Translations under genes and position numbers: made by a program
In this document: piece by piece, positions 24,481-32,391 of the stretch
How positions within the stretch are numbered: position 1 is the first letter of the stretch
How the letters are laid out: every line of letters begins with the position of its first letter
The notes under the pieces: model-generated
Told to the model about the DNA's origin: nothing
Databases searched by the model: none
What the model saw: only the letters and a program-made list of their open reading frames with translations
DNA from: Caldithrix sp.
GTDB lineage: Bacteria; Calditrichota; Calditrichia; Calditrichales; Calditrichaceae
Assembly (NCBI GenBank): GCA_020720405.1
Contig: DYOS01000021.1
Span: 1 to 37,634 of the forward strand
Direction of reading: 5' to 3'
Length of the DNA: 37,634 bases

Positions 24481-24594
24481 ATGTCTAAAATCATTCTACA
24501 TGTTGATATGGATGCCTTTTTTGCCGCGGTTGAACAACGCGAGCATCCCGGATTCAAAGGCCAACCGGTTATCGTCGGCTCCGATCCCCAGTAA
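24481..24594 (+). pseudogene. dinB: DNA polymerase IV gene fragment (N-terminal 37 codons)
   Basis: From ATG 24481 the frame reads [20 protein letters not shown], then [17 protein letters not shown] and a stop. This is the unmistakable start of the Y-family polymerase palm, with the first catalytic aspartates in HVDMDAFF. A working protein has about 350-400 residues, so over 90% is missing. The break comes right before the copy B duplication begins, and no further dinB sequence was found in the following bases. The start, an AGGTGG stretch upstream and codons are undamaged, so truncation looks recent. Confidence 0.85.
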
Positions 24595-24743
24595 GGTGAC
24601 CTTCAAAAAAATTATCAGTCTGGCTTACGTTAAGCTTCCCTGAATATCAATAAAATCCCATCCTCAAAATGAACTGCAGGCGGCCACGAATCCTGTCTCC
24701 CGGTAAAATATAATTGGAAAAACGTAATCACCGTTGCAAAAAT

Positions 24744-24774
24744 AAAAAAAGGCAGTCACAGGGACTGCCTTTTA
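24744..24774 (-). terminator. Duplicated rho-independent terminator
   Basis: Exact copy of the hairpin GGCAGTC/GACTGCC with flanking A/T runs (stem 24751-24769). It follows the truncated lipoprotein copy. Confidence 0.8.
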
Positions 24775-24796
24775 GCTGTACAATAAGAATAAAAGT

Positions 24797-25010
24797 TTAT
24801 TGATCAAACCAGGGTGTGCCAACTGGTTCGGGATAGCCTTCAAGATACACGATTTCGGCACCGGTACTCTGATGAATGGATTTTACGATGTCATTAAATA
24901 CTTTTTCTGTCCAGGCTTCCGGCGATCCTGCAATAGCACTGGTCAGATTGCGTCCGATCTGTTCCACACCCCCTTCTTTCTTCTCAAAGGTCGCATAGAA
25001 ATCAAGGTGA
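24797..25010 (-). pseudogene. Truncated duplicate of the lipoprotein gene (C-terminal part)
   Basis: The minus strand encodes the last 70 or so residues of the 23657-24295 protein (from HLDFYATFEKKEGGVEQIGR to GTPWFDQ). A single substitution changes HIDFY to HLDFY. The open frame runs back to 25066 into unrelated sequence and yields a chance 89-residue product with no signal peptide, so it is treated as non-functional. Confidence 0.85.
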
Positions 25011-25149
25011 AAACCAGGTTTGAGAAAAAAGGGATTAACTGGAAAATTCAGCAAGTCACTATGCAAACTGAACTAAATGGACACTTCGGTGAAAGTACCG
25101 CCAGTTAAGCCCTGAGCACAGATACACAATTTACCAGTTTATAAAGTGA

Positions 25150-25335
25150 GATTTTAGTGTCACCGGAACTGCAAAGATTAAATCGGTTTCCGGTTCAACA
25201 ATTTACCGGGAGTTAAAGCGTAATAGCAGGAAAAGAGGTTACTGTCCCGGACAAGCCCAAATCAGGTGCTTGGAACGCCGGCAGAAATTTTTTGTAATAA
25301 AACGAATCATTGATATTTTTGCACTTATGAGTTGA
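25150..25335 (+). pseudogene. IS30-family transposase remnant (HTH region)
   Basis: The plus-strand frame contains AKIKSVSGSTIYRELKRNS, then RKRGYCPGQAQIRCLERRQK before running into unrelated residues and a stop. The pattern S-T-I-x-R-E-L-x-R-N ... G-Y-x-P-x-x-A ... R-R is the N-terminal helix-turn-helix region of IS30-family transposases. A frame-shifted stretch just upstream (TQFTSL, about 25119) could be the preceding Y-T-Q-L-T motif. The catalytic DDE core is absent. No inverted repeats were found. It marks past IS activity beside the duplications. Confidence 0.6.
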
Positions 25336-25357
25336 ATCTGTGTAAAAAGGAGAGATA

Positions 25358-26062
25358 ATGAATAGGACGTTTTCCGTTTTTCTTTTTTGTCTGTTCTTGA
25401 TCAGTCCATTGTTTAGCCAGAATTTACCGGTTGCCGATCCCGACCCGGAAGTTTACCGCGAAGAGATGAACCGCTTCCGCTTCTGGGATGCAAAAAATAC
25501 ATTTCCCGAAAACAGTATCCTGTTTATCGGCAGTTCAAGTATTGTTCTGTGGCGGACCAATGAAGCTTTCCCGGACTACCCGGTGATCAACCGCGGCTTT
25601 GGCGGATCACATTATTCCGATCAGCTGGCTCATTATGATATTGCAGTGAAGCCCTACAATCCGCAATGGCTGGTTTTATACTGCGGGGATAATGATATTG
25701 CTGCCGGGAAAGAGGCCGAACGGGTATTTAAAAATTACCAGGAATTAATGCAGCGCATTCACACCGATTTTCCAAAGGCCAAACTGGTTTATGTACCCAT
25801 TAAACCCAGCCGCAGCCGCTGGTCTTTCTGGCCGGAGATGAGCCGCTTTAACAAAATGGTTGAGAATTACTGCAGCGGGCAGGACTGGTTGTACTATCTT
25901 GATTTCGCAACGCCTTTGCTTGGTGCCGATGGTCTGCCCGATACGGTAAATTTTGTTGGGGACCAGCTTCATCTTTCGGCGGAGGGTTATAAAAAGTGGA
26001 ATGCTATTCTGAGACCTTTTCTGAAAAAGCATTTTCAGCAACCGGTATCACCAGCCAGATAA
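25358..26062 (+). CDS. Secreted SGNH/GDSL-type hydrolase
   Basis: A 234-residue exported esterase-like enzyme. A signal peptide (FSVFLFCLFLISPLFSQ) precedes the SGNH blocks: block I ILFIGSSSIVLW (candidate nucleophile at Ser60), block II glycine in NRGFGGSHYSDQL, block III asparagine in VLYCGDNDIAAG and block V D-x-x-H in VGDQLHLSAEGY. All four are intact. Members remove acyl or acetyl groups from carbohydrates or lipids; the substrate here is unknown. A ribosome site AAAGGAGA precedes ATG 25358. It ends at a bidirectional terminator shared with the VWA gene. Confidence 0.9.
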   Translation: MNRTFSVFLFCLFLISPLFSQNLPVADPDPEVYREEMNRFRFWDAKNTFPENSILFIGSSSIVLWRTNEAFPDYPVINRGFGGSHYSDQLAHYDIAVKPYNPQWLVLYCGDNDIAAGKEAERVFKNYQELMQRIHTDFPKAKLVYVPIKPSRSRWSFWPEMSRFNKMVENYCSGQDWLYYLDFATPLLGADGLPDTVNFVGDQLHLSAEGYKKWNAILRPFLKKHFQQPVSPAR

Positions 26063-26086
26063 AGATCCGCTTAATTCCTGCCATGA

Positions 26087-26132
26087 GAAAATTGAACCTG
26101 CCGGGGAATAATACCCGGCAGGTTCAATTTGG
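26087..26132. terminator. Bidirectional terminator between convergent genes
   Basis: A 16-bp perfect stem, AATTGAACCTGCCGGG against CCCGGCAGGTTCAATT (26090-26105 and 26114-26129) with an 8-base AT-rich loop. It serves the SGNH hydrolase gene on one strand and the VWA gene on the other. Confidence 0.85.
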
Positions 26133-26143
26133 AAGAGCCTGGG

Positions 26144-27982
26144 TTAATCTTCCTGAGATGGTTTCATTAAAAGCGTCACCCGGTCGACAAGGGTTAAAAA
26201 CTCCGCCCGGTAACCAAAGGGATCAGTTCCCATGGCCGAGCCGGCCAATTCTTTTACCTGCTTCAGATTTGAGCTGCCCTTAAATTCGGAATCTCTCAGA
26301 ATCATGGCGAATTCGGCTACTGCGGCTGAAAAACGGAAATTTTCAGAACTCTGCCTGACAATTTTTGGTTGGCCGGATAAGACATCAGAAAATTCTTTGC
26401 TGCTCCCGCCCTCGGGTTCTTTGTAGCGGATTTTTACCGTCAGAATTTCATTATTGTTAACAGAACCGGGTTTAAGAACCCTGTCCTGATATTTAAGATC
26501 AGTTGTGTTATCCGTTGCAGCAGCCCCGGCCGGGATGATTTCGTACAAAGCGGTTACGGTATGACCGGCGCCGATCTCCCCGGCATCCTTTGTGTCATCT
26601 TTAAAATCTTTGTCTTCCAGCCGGCGGTTTTCATAGCCAATCAGCCGGTACGATTGCACTTGGGCCGGATTGAACTCGACCTGTATTTTTACATCCCTGG
26701 CAATGGTGTACAGGGTTGCCGTGATTTCGTTGACCAGTACTTTCCGTGCTTCCAGAATATTATCAATGTAAGCATGATGGCCATTGCCGCGGTCAGCCAG
26801 TTCCTGAAGCCGGTGATCCTTGTAATTACCCATTCCGAAGCCGAGGATGGTCAGGAAAATTCCCTCATCGCGCCGGGCTTCGATAAACCGGGTCAGCTCG
26901 GAGGTACTGGAAATGCCGACATTAAAATCGCCATCGGTGGCCAGAATAACCCGGTTGTTTCCCTTATTAATAAAATTATCCCGGGCCACCCGGTAAGCCA
27001 GCTGAATACCTTCACCTCCGGCTGTACTGCCCCCGGCCTGCAGCCGCTCAAGAGCATCAAGAATGACGGTTTTTGCTGAGCCCGGTGTAGCCGGTAAAAC
27101 CAGTCCGGCATTACCGGCATAAACAACAATAGACACCTTGTCCTGTGAACTTAACTGTTCGGTCAGCAACCGGAAGGCCTGTTTGAGCAGTGGCAGTTTT
27201 TTGGGATCGTCCATTGAACCGGAAACATCGAGCAGAAAAACCAGGTTGGAGGGTTTCTGATCCTGTTTCTTTAATAACTTGCTTTGCAGACCGATATGTA
27301 CCAGCCGGTGACCGCTGTTCCAGGGGCATTCGCCATATTCCAGGTTGATGGAGAGTGGCTGCCCGGCTTCGGGTTGCTGATAGTCATAATCAAAATAATT
27401 GATGAATTCTTCACTGCGCACGACATCTTTGTACGGCAGTTGATCCTGCAGGATAAAACGGCGGGCGTTGGCGTAAGAGGCGGCATCGACATCGGCGGCG
27501 AAGGTTGAAAGTGGTTTGTCCAGAACATCAAAATAGCCGCTCTCATTAATCTTTTCATATTCCTCGGTATTCCAGTCGATCGGAACTGGTTCAACAGGTA
27601 TCAACAATTCCCCGGCCCGGGCAACTTCCGCTGTGGTGGCCATCTTGTGAAATTTGGGCTGTTGCCCGGTGCTTACCGCAACCAGGCGTACGTCAACGGT
27701 GGTAACTGAATCTGCGATAACTAAAACATCCTTCAGTGTTTTATTTTGATAGCCCTTTTCAGAGAAGTGCAGGGTGTATCGCCCCGGGGCCAGATTTTTA
27801 AACAAGTACTTGCCATGTCTATCCGTTTTCTCCAAAACACCAATCTGATCAATCCTGATTTCTACCCCAGGCAATTCGTTGCCGGAAATCCAATCGGTGA
27901 TCCGGCCGCTGATCTGACCGTTTGTACCGGCGGATAAAGCCAGCACGGATGATAAAATAAAGGCAAATAAAATCTGTGGCAT
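26144..27982 (-). CDS. VWA-domain protein, YfbK-like, with carboxypeptidase-regulatory-like domain
   Basis: A 612-residue exported protein. After a signal peptide (FAFILSSVLALSAGTNG), residues about 25-105 form a CarboxypepD_reg-like beta-sandwich (ISGRITDWISGNELPGVEIR, YTLHFSEKGYQNKTL). The von Willebrand N-terminal domain follows (PLSTFAADVDAASYANARRF, RSEEFINYFDYDY). The VWA domain has a complete MIDAS start, FLLDVSGSMDD, and LATDGDFNVGISS. The C-terminal part matches DUF3520. YfbK-type proteins are envelope proteins of unclear role. The frame opens at 28042, but GGGAGG lies 6 bases before ATG 27982 and the signal peptide starts there. Confidence 0.88.
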   Translation of the reverse strand: MPQILFAFILSSVLALSAGTNGQISGRITDWISGNELPGVEIRIDQIGVLEKTDRHGKYLFKNLAPGRYTLHFSEKGYQNKTLKDVLVIADSVTTVDVRLVAVSTGQQPKFHKMATTAEVARAGELLIPVEPVPIDWNTEEYEKINESGYFDVLDKPLSTFAADVDAASYANARRFILQDQLPYKDVVRSEEFINYFDYDYQQPEAGQPLSINLEYGECPWNSGHRLVHIGLQSKLLKKQDQKPSNLVFLLDVSGSMDDPKKLPLLKQAFRLLTEQLSSQDKVSIVVYAGNAGLVLPATPGSAKTVILDALERLQAGGSTAGGEGIQLAYRVARDNFINKGNNRVILATDGDFNVGISSTSELTRFIEARRDEGIFLTILGFGMGNYKDHRLQELADRGNGHHAYIDNILEARKVLVNEITATLYTIARDVKIQVEFNPAQVQSYRLIGYENRRLEDKDFKDDTKDAGEIGAGHTVTALYEIIPAGAAATDNTTDLKYQDRVLKPGSVNNNEILTVKIRYKEPEGGSSKEFSDVLSGQPKIVRQSSENFRFSAAVAEFAMILRDSEFKGSSNLKQVKELAGSAMGTDPFGYRAEFLTLVDRVTLLMKPSQED

Positions 27983-28287
27983 GTTCAGCCTCCCTGAGTT
28001 GGTAGATGCTTTAGTAATGATGCGGAATGAAATGAGTTTCATCCCTTCTGTAATCGCATTCAGGATTGTCCATAATCAGCGGCGGATCAGGAATACTTCC
28101 CGGGAAGAGAAAGCAGTTTCTGCTCCGGGGCCAACAAGAAAGAGAAGATATTTTGCCCGGGAAGACCGGATAAACCCTCCGCGCCGGCTCCGGTTCAATC
28201 TGAAAACGGACGGCTGGTCTGGCGGATGATGCCATCAGCACCGGTCATACAGCAGGGATGTCGATTTCCATCTTCAGCCGGAGGTTC

Positions 28288-31200
28288 TTACTTTTTCTTC
28301 AGCAGTCTCATACTCTCCAGGCTGCAATTGAACTCCTCCAGAAAGTAAGACGGATTCTGTATTTCCTTGCTATTAACAAATTTTATATCCAGCAACCCGC
28401 CGGCTTTAAAACCAGTCCGCAGAAAATTCATTTCATCCAAAGCCAGGCTCCAGGCTTCCAGCCAGATTTGCAGTTCTTTGCGCACTGATTTACCAGCATC
28501 GCTGTGCAGCAGAATATCGATATCACTGCCAGCCTGGGCGTTTCTGGTCTGGGTGCTGCCATAGAGGTACAAAGCTTTAATATCGAACCGCTTCATATCC
28601 ATCTGATGGGCCATCCGTTCAACCATATCAATCCGCCAGGCACTATGGTCGATAACCAGACCGAAGGATGTCTGAAATCCATCTTCGCTATAGAAATTCT
28701 GGTCCAGCCCCTGTGGGGAAAGTAAAGCCACGGCCCGTTCTTCCTCGGCATTCATCAATATCTTCAGAATTTGCCCGTTGGCGCTTTGTGCTATTTCGAT
28801 CACCTTAACCACATTGCTCAGGAAACTGTATCCGGGCAGGAAGTCGAGCAGCTGATTGGGCGATTCCTTGAAAAAACGAGTATTAAAAACAACATCTTTT
28901 TCATCAGGATACAGAGGCAGATAACGAATGCCGGCTTCAACCAGATCCTGGAAAAAATGGGTGCCAAAGGAAAGATCCGGTACATAGCTTCCTTTTTGCC
29001 GGGCGATTTCAATTAGAACTGCTGTGTTGTTAATATCCGAATAAGTAATGCTGACACCCAATTTGATGTCGCCGCGGCTGCCCCAGCGGCCCGGCCCCAT
29101 CAGGATAAACTGGTGCCTCGGCAGCAGGTTGTTTAACTGACCGACGATACGCCCGACACTGCGCAGATCATCCAGATCGCTGAGCAGAGTGTATTCGTCC
29201 GGATCGACATAAACGATATAATGAATATCCGGGACATGACCGTTGGAAATAAAGCGGTTGGCTGAAAAGACCAGTTTTTCAGCGGGAATTTCCCTGGGAA
29301 TTTTGGCTGGTTTGACATACCGGCTAAAACTTTGCGGGCGGCACTGGAGCAGGTAAAAATCTTTTCCGTCACTGGCAAATTCAATATCCACCGGAGAAGC
29401 CAGGGCATTCTGCAGGGCGCGTAATATGGCTGAAATTTCCCGCACGAATGGTGTGTCGGTGATCAGTCCGTCGAAGTTTACAGCCAGTTCCTCACGGGTA
29501 AAATCCGTATTAAAAAGCATGGGTTTGCGCAGATTCTGGTGCTCAACAATGTTGACCAGTTTTTCAATCAGCGGATAATCGTTTCCATACCGGCTGAAAA
29601 GGTCTTTGATTTCCAGAGTTTCAAAGGAATTGGTTTTCAGATTGAGTACATCAATTTTATGCGGTGAGTAATGCACCACATCGCTGATACTGATATTGGC
29701 CCGCAGACCGGGCTGACCCGGGGCAATCAGCACCGGATAATCGTCACTGAGCCGGTCAACGGCACGGGTGCCGAGCCCGGGCACCAGCCGCACCAAACCG
29801 TCTTCCCGCCGGATGCGCGGCGACCAGCGGAATTCATTATTACTAAAGGCTACACCGGCATAAATTGGGAAATAGTAATCGCCGATCTGCTGCCCGACCA
29901 CAGACTGAATCATAATACCCATTTCCTCATGGAAATCGAGCAGACCGCGTTCGGCCCGGTATTCGATCGGGTCGGGACCGATGGTCGAGGCATACACCTC
30001 GGCGATGGCATCCATCAGTGCTTCGAGCCGTTCATGCTTGCTGCCCTGATTGGCCAGGAAAAGACTTTTATATTTACCACTGAAAGCCGAGCCGAGCCGG
30101 TCTTCCAGCAGCGATGAACTTCGCACAATCAGCGGTTGTGTGCCGAAATCATCGAGCGCCATGGAAATGCCCTGAATCAGGTCGGGCGGGAAGTGGGAGT
30201 TCTTGAAAAGCTGAACCACATGCGGGTATTCCTTGCGCACCTCATCGATGTTTTTGTATTTCTGCTCGGTGATCTCCTCGAGGTTATTGTAATTCATAAA
30301 ATGAATCAGACCATCGGAGGTGATGTACCAGGTTTTTGGGATTTTTATATGGGTCAGCATTTCCGTGTATTTCTCGGATTCCTGCAGAATACGGTTGGCC
30401 AGGAAGAGACCGGCGCTTTTACCGCCTAATTTACCATGGCTGCCGGTTGGGAAAATGGTGGTTTCCAGGATGGTTTTGAAATCGATGACACGGACAAAAT
30501 TCTTGGCAATATTGATAAACTCAACCTGGTCGGTAAAAAAACGCCGGATTAGCGCGGCCCGAACCCCGATGCGCACGGCCGGAGCCAGTTCGATCCCGGC
30601 CGGGTTGAGTTGGTAATAGCGGCGGATTGCCTCGCTGATATCGGTCAGAGAACTCTCGTTATTGGAAATGGCCTTGACCAGGAAACTGGTTTTATCCTGC
30701 TGCATCCATTTCTGGATATGGCTTAGAATCTGATGATCGTTTAAATATTTACTGGCGATTTTAAAAATTTTCTGATTGAAGTCGGATGATTTCTGGGCCG
30801 ACCGTTTGCGCAGGGGGACATTAGCCTCGCCAAATAAATCAACCTCTTCCGGTTTGGCATAGGGATTATATTGCTGCAGGAGATATTCGGCTTCTTGGAT
30901 GCCGTTCCAGACCAGGTGGTTCAGCATTTTCCGTGAAATGCGGCTGTAGGTGTCGGGATCGGTCCGGTCGAGCAGGTCGAGTATTACCTTCCATTCGCCG
31001 CCGGTAGTTTGGCCGGAAATGCTCTGCTTGGTCGTTTCCCAGCGGTTAAAGACCATTTTCAGCTTTTGGTACATAATATGATGACCGAGGCGCAGGGCAA
31101 TATCTGCTAAAAGCTGTACTTCATCCGGCAGGAAGGGTCCGGCTCCGGCTACCGGACGTTCTTCGGTATAATAAACTTTGATCCAGCCGACGACCTGTTC

Positions 31201-31473
31201 CTGTACGATCAGGTCATTATTCAGAAACCAGGTTGACTCCTGAAAATCGTTGGAGACAAACACCTGTTCCCGATAAATTATTTTCACCCGGCAGACATCC
31301 GGATATTGAAAACCGGCCGGAATAACCTTTACCGCATCGCGGAAGATATCGTCCAACGGACTGTTGCTGCGGTGCAGAATCTCTTCGATTTCATACATGC
31401 AGTTCATTTCTTTGACCCGCTCTTCCAGCGAGCCGATCAATTGATCCAATGATTTATTGCCTGGTGCCATCAT
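28288..31473 (-). CDS. PEP/pyruvate-binding (PPDK_N) protein with C-terminal nucleotidyltransferase domain
   Basis: A 1061-residue cytoplasmic multidomain protein. Residues about 1-150 look like a GAF-type sensor after a short helix. A helical region follows (150-340). From about 345 to 745 is a PPDK N-terminal ATP-grasp domain: GKLGGKSAGLFLANRIL, then IVRSSSLLEDRLGSAFSGKY and DIEFASDGKDFYLLQCRPQS. A conserved block LMGPGRWGSRGDIKLGV to LSFGTHFFQDLVEAGI lies at about 795-865. The end (about 960-1000) is a Pol-beta-type nucleotidyltransferase, LYLYGSTQTRNAQAGSDIDI, with G-S and D-x-D. The swivelling phosphohistidine domain (TSHxA) and the PEP barrel of true PPDK are missing. The reaction is unknown. 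A GGGGA precedes two adjacent ATGs (31473, 31470). Confidence 0.85.
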   Translation of the reverse strand: MMAPGNKSLDQLIGSLEERVKEMNCMYEIEEILHRSNSPLDDIFRDAVKVIPAGFQYPDVCRVKIIYREQVFVSNDFQESTWFLNNDLIVQEQVVGWIKVYYTEERPVAGAGPFLPDEVQLLADIALRLGHHIMYQKLKMVFNRWETTKQSISGQTTGGEWKVILDLLDRTDPDTYSRISRKMLNHLVWNGIQEAEYLLQQYNPYAKPEEVDLFGEANVPLRKRSAQKSSDFNQKIFKIASKYLNDHQILSHIQKWMQQDKTSFLVKAISNNESSLTDISEAIRRYYQLNPAGIELAPAVRIGVRAALIRRFFTDQVEFINIAKNFVRVIDFKTILETTIFPTGSHGKLGGKSAGLFLANRILQESEKYTEMLTHIKIPKTWYITSDGLIHFMNYNNLEEITEQKYKNIDEVRKEYPHVVQLFKNSHFPPDLIQGISMALDDFGTQPLIVRSSSLLEDRLGSAFSGKYKSLFLANQGSKHERLEALMDAIAEVYASTIGPDPIEYRAERGLLDFHEEMGIMIQSVVGQQIGDYYFPIYAGVAFSNNEFRWSPRIRREDGLVRLVPGLGTRAVDRLSDDYPVLIAPGQPGLRANISISDVVHYSPHKIDVLNLKTNSFETLEIKDLFSRYGNDYPLIEKLVNIVEHQNLRKPMLFNTDFTREELAVNFDGLITDTPFVREISAILRALQNALASPVDIEFASDGKDFYLLQCRPQSFSRYVKPAKIPREIPAEKLVFSANRFISNGHVPDIHYIVYVDPDEYTLLSDLDDLRSVGRIVGQLNNLLPRHQFILMGPGRWGSRGDIKLGVSITYSDINNTAVLIEIARQKGSYVPDLSFGTHFFQDLVEAGIRYLPLYPDEKDVVFNTRFFKESPNQLLDFLPGYSFLSNVVKVIEIAQSANGQILKILMNAEEERAVALLSPQGLDQNFYSEDGFQTSFGLVIDHSAWRIDMVERMAHQMDMKRFDIKALYLYGSTQTRNAQAGSDIDILLHSDAGKSVRKELQIWLEAWSLALDEMNFLRTGFKAGGLLDIKFVNSKEIQNPSYFLEEFNCSLESMRLLKKK

Positions 31474-31561
31474 ATTCCCCGTGTTAGTCCGGGCGAAAAT
31501 ACAAAATTCAGGCAGGAGAAGAAACGAACCTGTATTGTCGTGTTGAAGAGTCGACAGAATA

Positions 31562-31608
31562 ATATACTTGTTGATATACTTGACAGTTTGAATGATATGC
31601 TATATGTT
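31562..31608 (+). promoter_or_regulatory. vapBC promoter with direct repeats
   Basis: TTGACA (31580-31585) and TATGTT (31603-31608) are separated by 17 bp. The phrase ATATACTTG occurs twice, at 31562 and 31575, the second overlapping the -35 box. An ATAT-GCT-ATAT inverted repeat overlaps the -10. These are candidate VapB binding sites. AAGGGG lies 6 bases before the vapB ATG. Confidence 0.6.
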
Positions 31609-31628
31609 CGCCAGAAAAGGGGTGTTAA

Positions 31629-31859
31629 ATGCCACAGATTTCTCTTTATATAGACAGCACTACTTTACAGAAAATTGTAGCTGCCGCCAGAGCGAAAAAT
31701 CAATCCGTATCAAAATGGGTTGCCGAACAGTTGAGAACGAAAGTTGATCCGGTTTATCCGCACGGTTTCGATCAGCTTTTCGGTTCAATCCGCGATGAAA
31801 ACTTTGTTGAACCATCCGAATTGAAGTTGAGTGATGATTCTGAACGGGTGGATTTTTAA
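31629..31859 (+). CDS. vapB: VapB-type antitoxin
   Basis: A 76-residue antitoxin. The first half (ISLYIDSTTLQKIVAAARAK, QSVSKWVAEQL) is a ribbon-helix-helix fold; the C-terminal tail, acidic and with FDQLFGSIRDENFVEP, would wrap the PIN toxin. It is immediately followed by vapC with a 1-bp overlap (TAATG), so the pair is made from one message and coupled. As usual for such pairs it should repress its promoter as a complex with VapC. Confidence 0.88.
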   Translation: MPQISLYIDSTTLQKIVAAARAKNQSVSKWVAEQLRTKVDPVYPHGFDQLFGSIRDENFVEPSELKLSDDSERVDF

Positions 31860-32257
31860 TGTATTTTCTGGATACCAATACCTGTATTTTTTACCTGAAC
31901 GGTACATCGGAAGCAGTTCGGGACCGGATTCTGGCCTGTCCACCGGATCAGATAAAAATTCCATCTATCGTTAAGGCTGAATTAGTATTTGGTGTTTATA
32001 AAAACCAGAACCGTGGAAGTAATTTAAAAAAATTGGAAGCCTTCCTGTCATCGTTCGAAATGGTGCCATTTACCGATTTTATGACTTACATCTATGCTGA
32101 TATTCGCCAGAAGACTGAACAAACCGGCCAGATTATAGGACCAACTGATTTACTTATTGCCTCAATTACCCTGTATCATACGGCAGTCCTGGTTACCAAC
32201 AATACAACTGAATTCAGAAGGGTTGAAAATCTTTATCTGGAAGATTGGACCAAATAA
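31859..32257 (+). CDS. vapC: VapC-type PIN-domain ribonuclease toxin
   Basis: A 132-residue PIN-domain toxin. The acidic pocket is visible: Asp5 (YFLDTNTCIF), Glu41 (IVKAELVFGV) and Asp97 (IGPTDLLIAS). The ending LVTNNTTEFRRV ... LYLEDW is the hallmark of the VapC group that cleaves initiator tRNA; the fourth acidic position is Asn here, as in many members. The gene is intact, so the module may be active. Target specificity is inferred from motif likeness. Confidence 0.92.
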   Translation: MYFLDTNTCIFYLNGTSEAVRDRILACPPDQIKIPSIVKAELVFGVYKNQNRGSNLKKLEAFLSSFEMVPFTDFMTYIYADIRQKTEQTGQIIGPTDLLIASITLYHTAVLVTNNTTEFRRVENLYLEDWTK

Positions 32258-32340
32258 ATAAGTTCAGTATATCTTTCAAGCCTTCGATCTATATTTCACC
32301 CGGACACTGAGCAAAATTTAATTTCAGGATTTAAGGCAAT

Positions 32341-32375
32341 AAAAAAAGGCTGCCCGGAATGGACAGCCTTTTTAT
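32341..32375. terminator. Bidirectional terminator between vapC and gdhA
   Basis: A stem AAGGCTG/CAGCCTT (32346-32352 and 32364-32370) is flanked by seven A on the left and TTTTTAT on the right, so it has a T-tract on both strands. It serves gdhA (minus strand, ending 32392) and probably vapBC. Confidence 0.8.
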
Positions 32376-32391
32376 TCTCAGAATCTGTGAA

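Larger units (their letters stand above)
24603..25010. repeat. Partial duplication, copy B
   Basis: Copy of 23464-23870 inserted between the dinB fragment and the IS30-like remnant. Identity is complete from 24629 to about 25005 and then stops abruptly at AAACCAGGTT (25011-25020). Confidence 0.9.

Noticed and set aside
24797-25066. 89-residue minus-strand protein as a real gene
   Set aside because: Its C-terminal part is an exact partial copy of the neighbouring lipoprotein; the first 18 residues come from unrelated sequence and there is no signal peptide.
24800-25108. 102-codon plus-strand frame across the duplicated block
   Set aside because: It is the antisense of the lipoprotein gene end and its 3' part continues into unrelated sequence; the equivalent frame in copy A also has no gene-like features.
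28011-28241. Short frames on both strands between the VWA and PPDK_N genes
   Set aside because: They overlap each other and the VWA ribosome site, and have no ribosome site or recognisable family.
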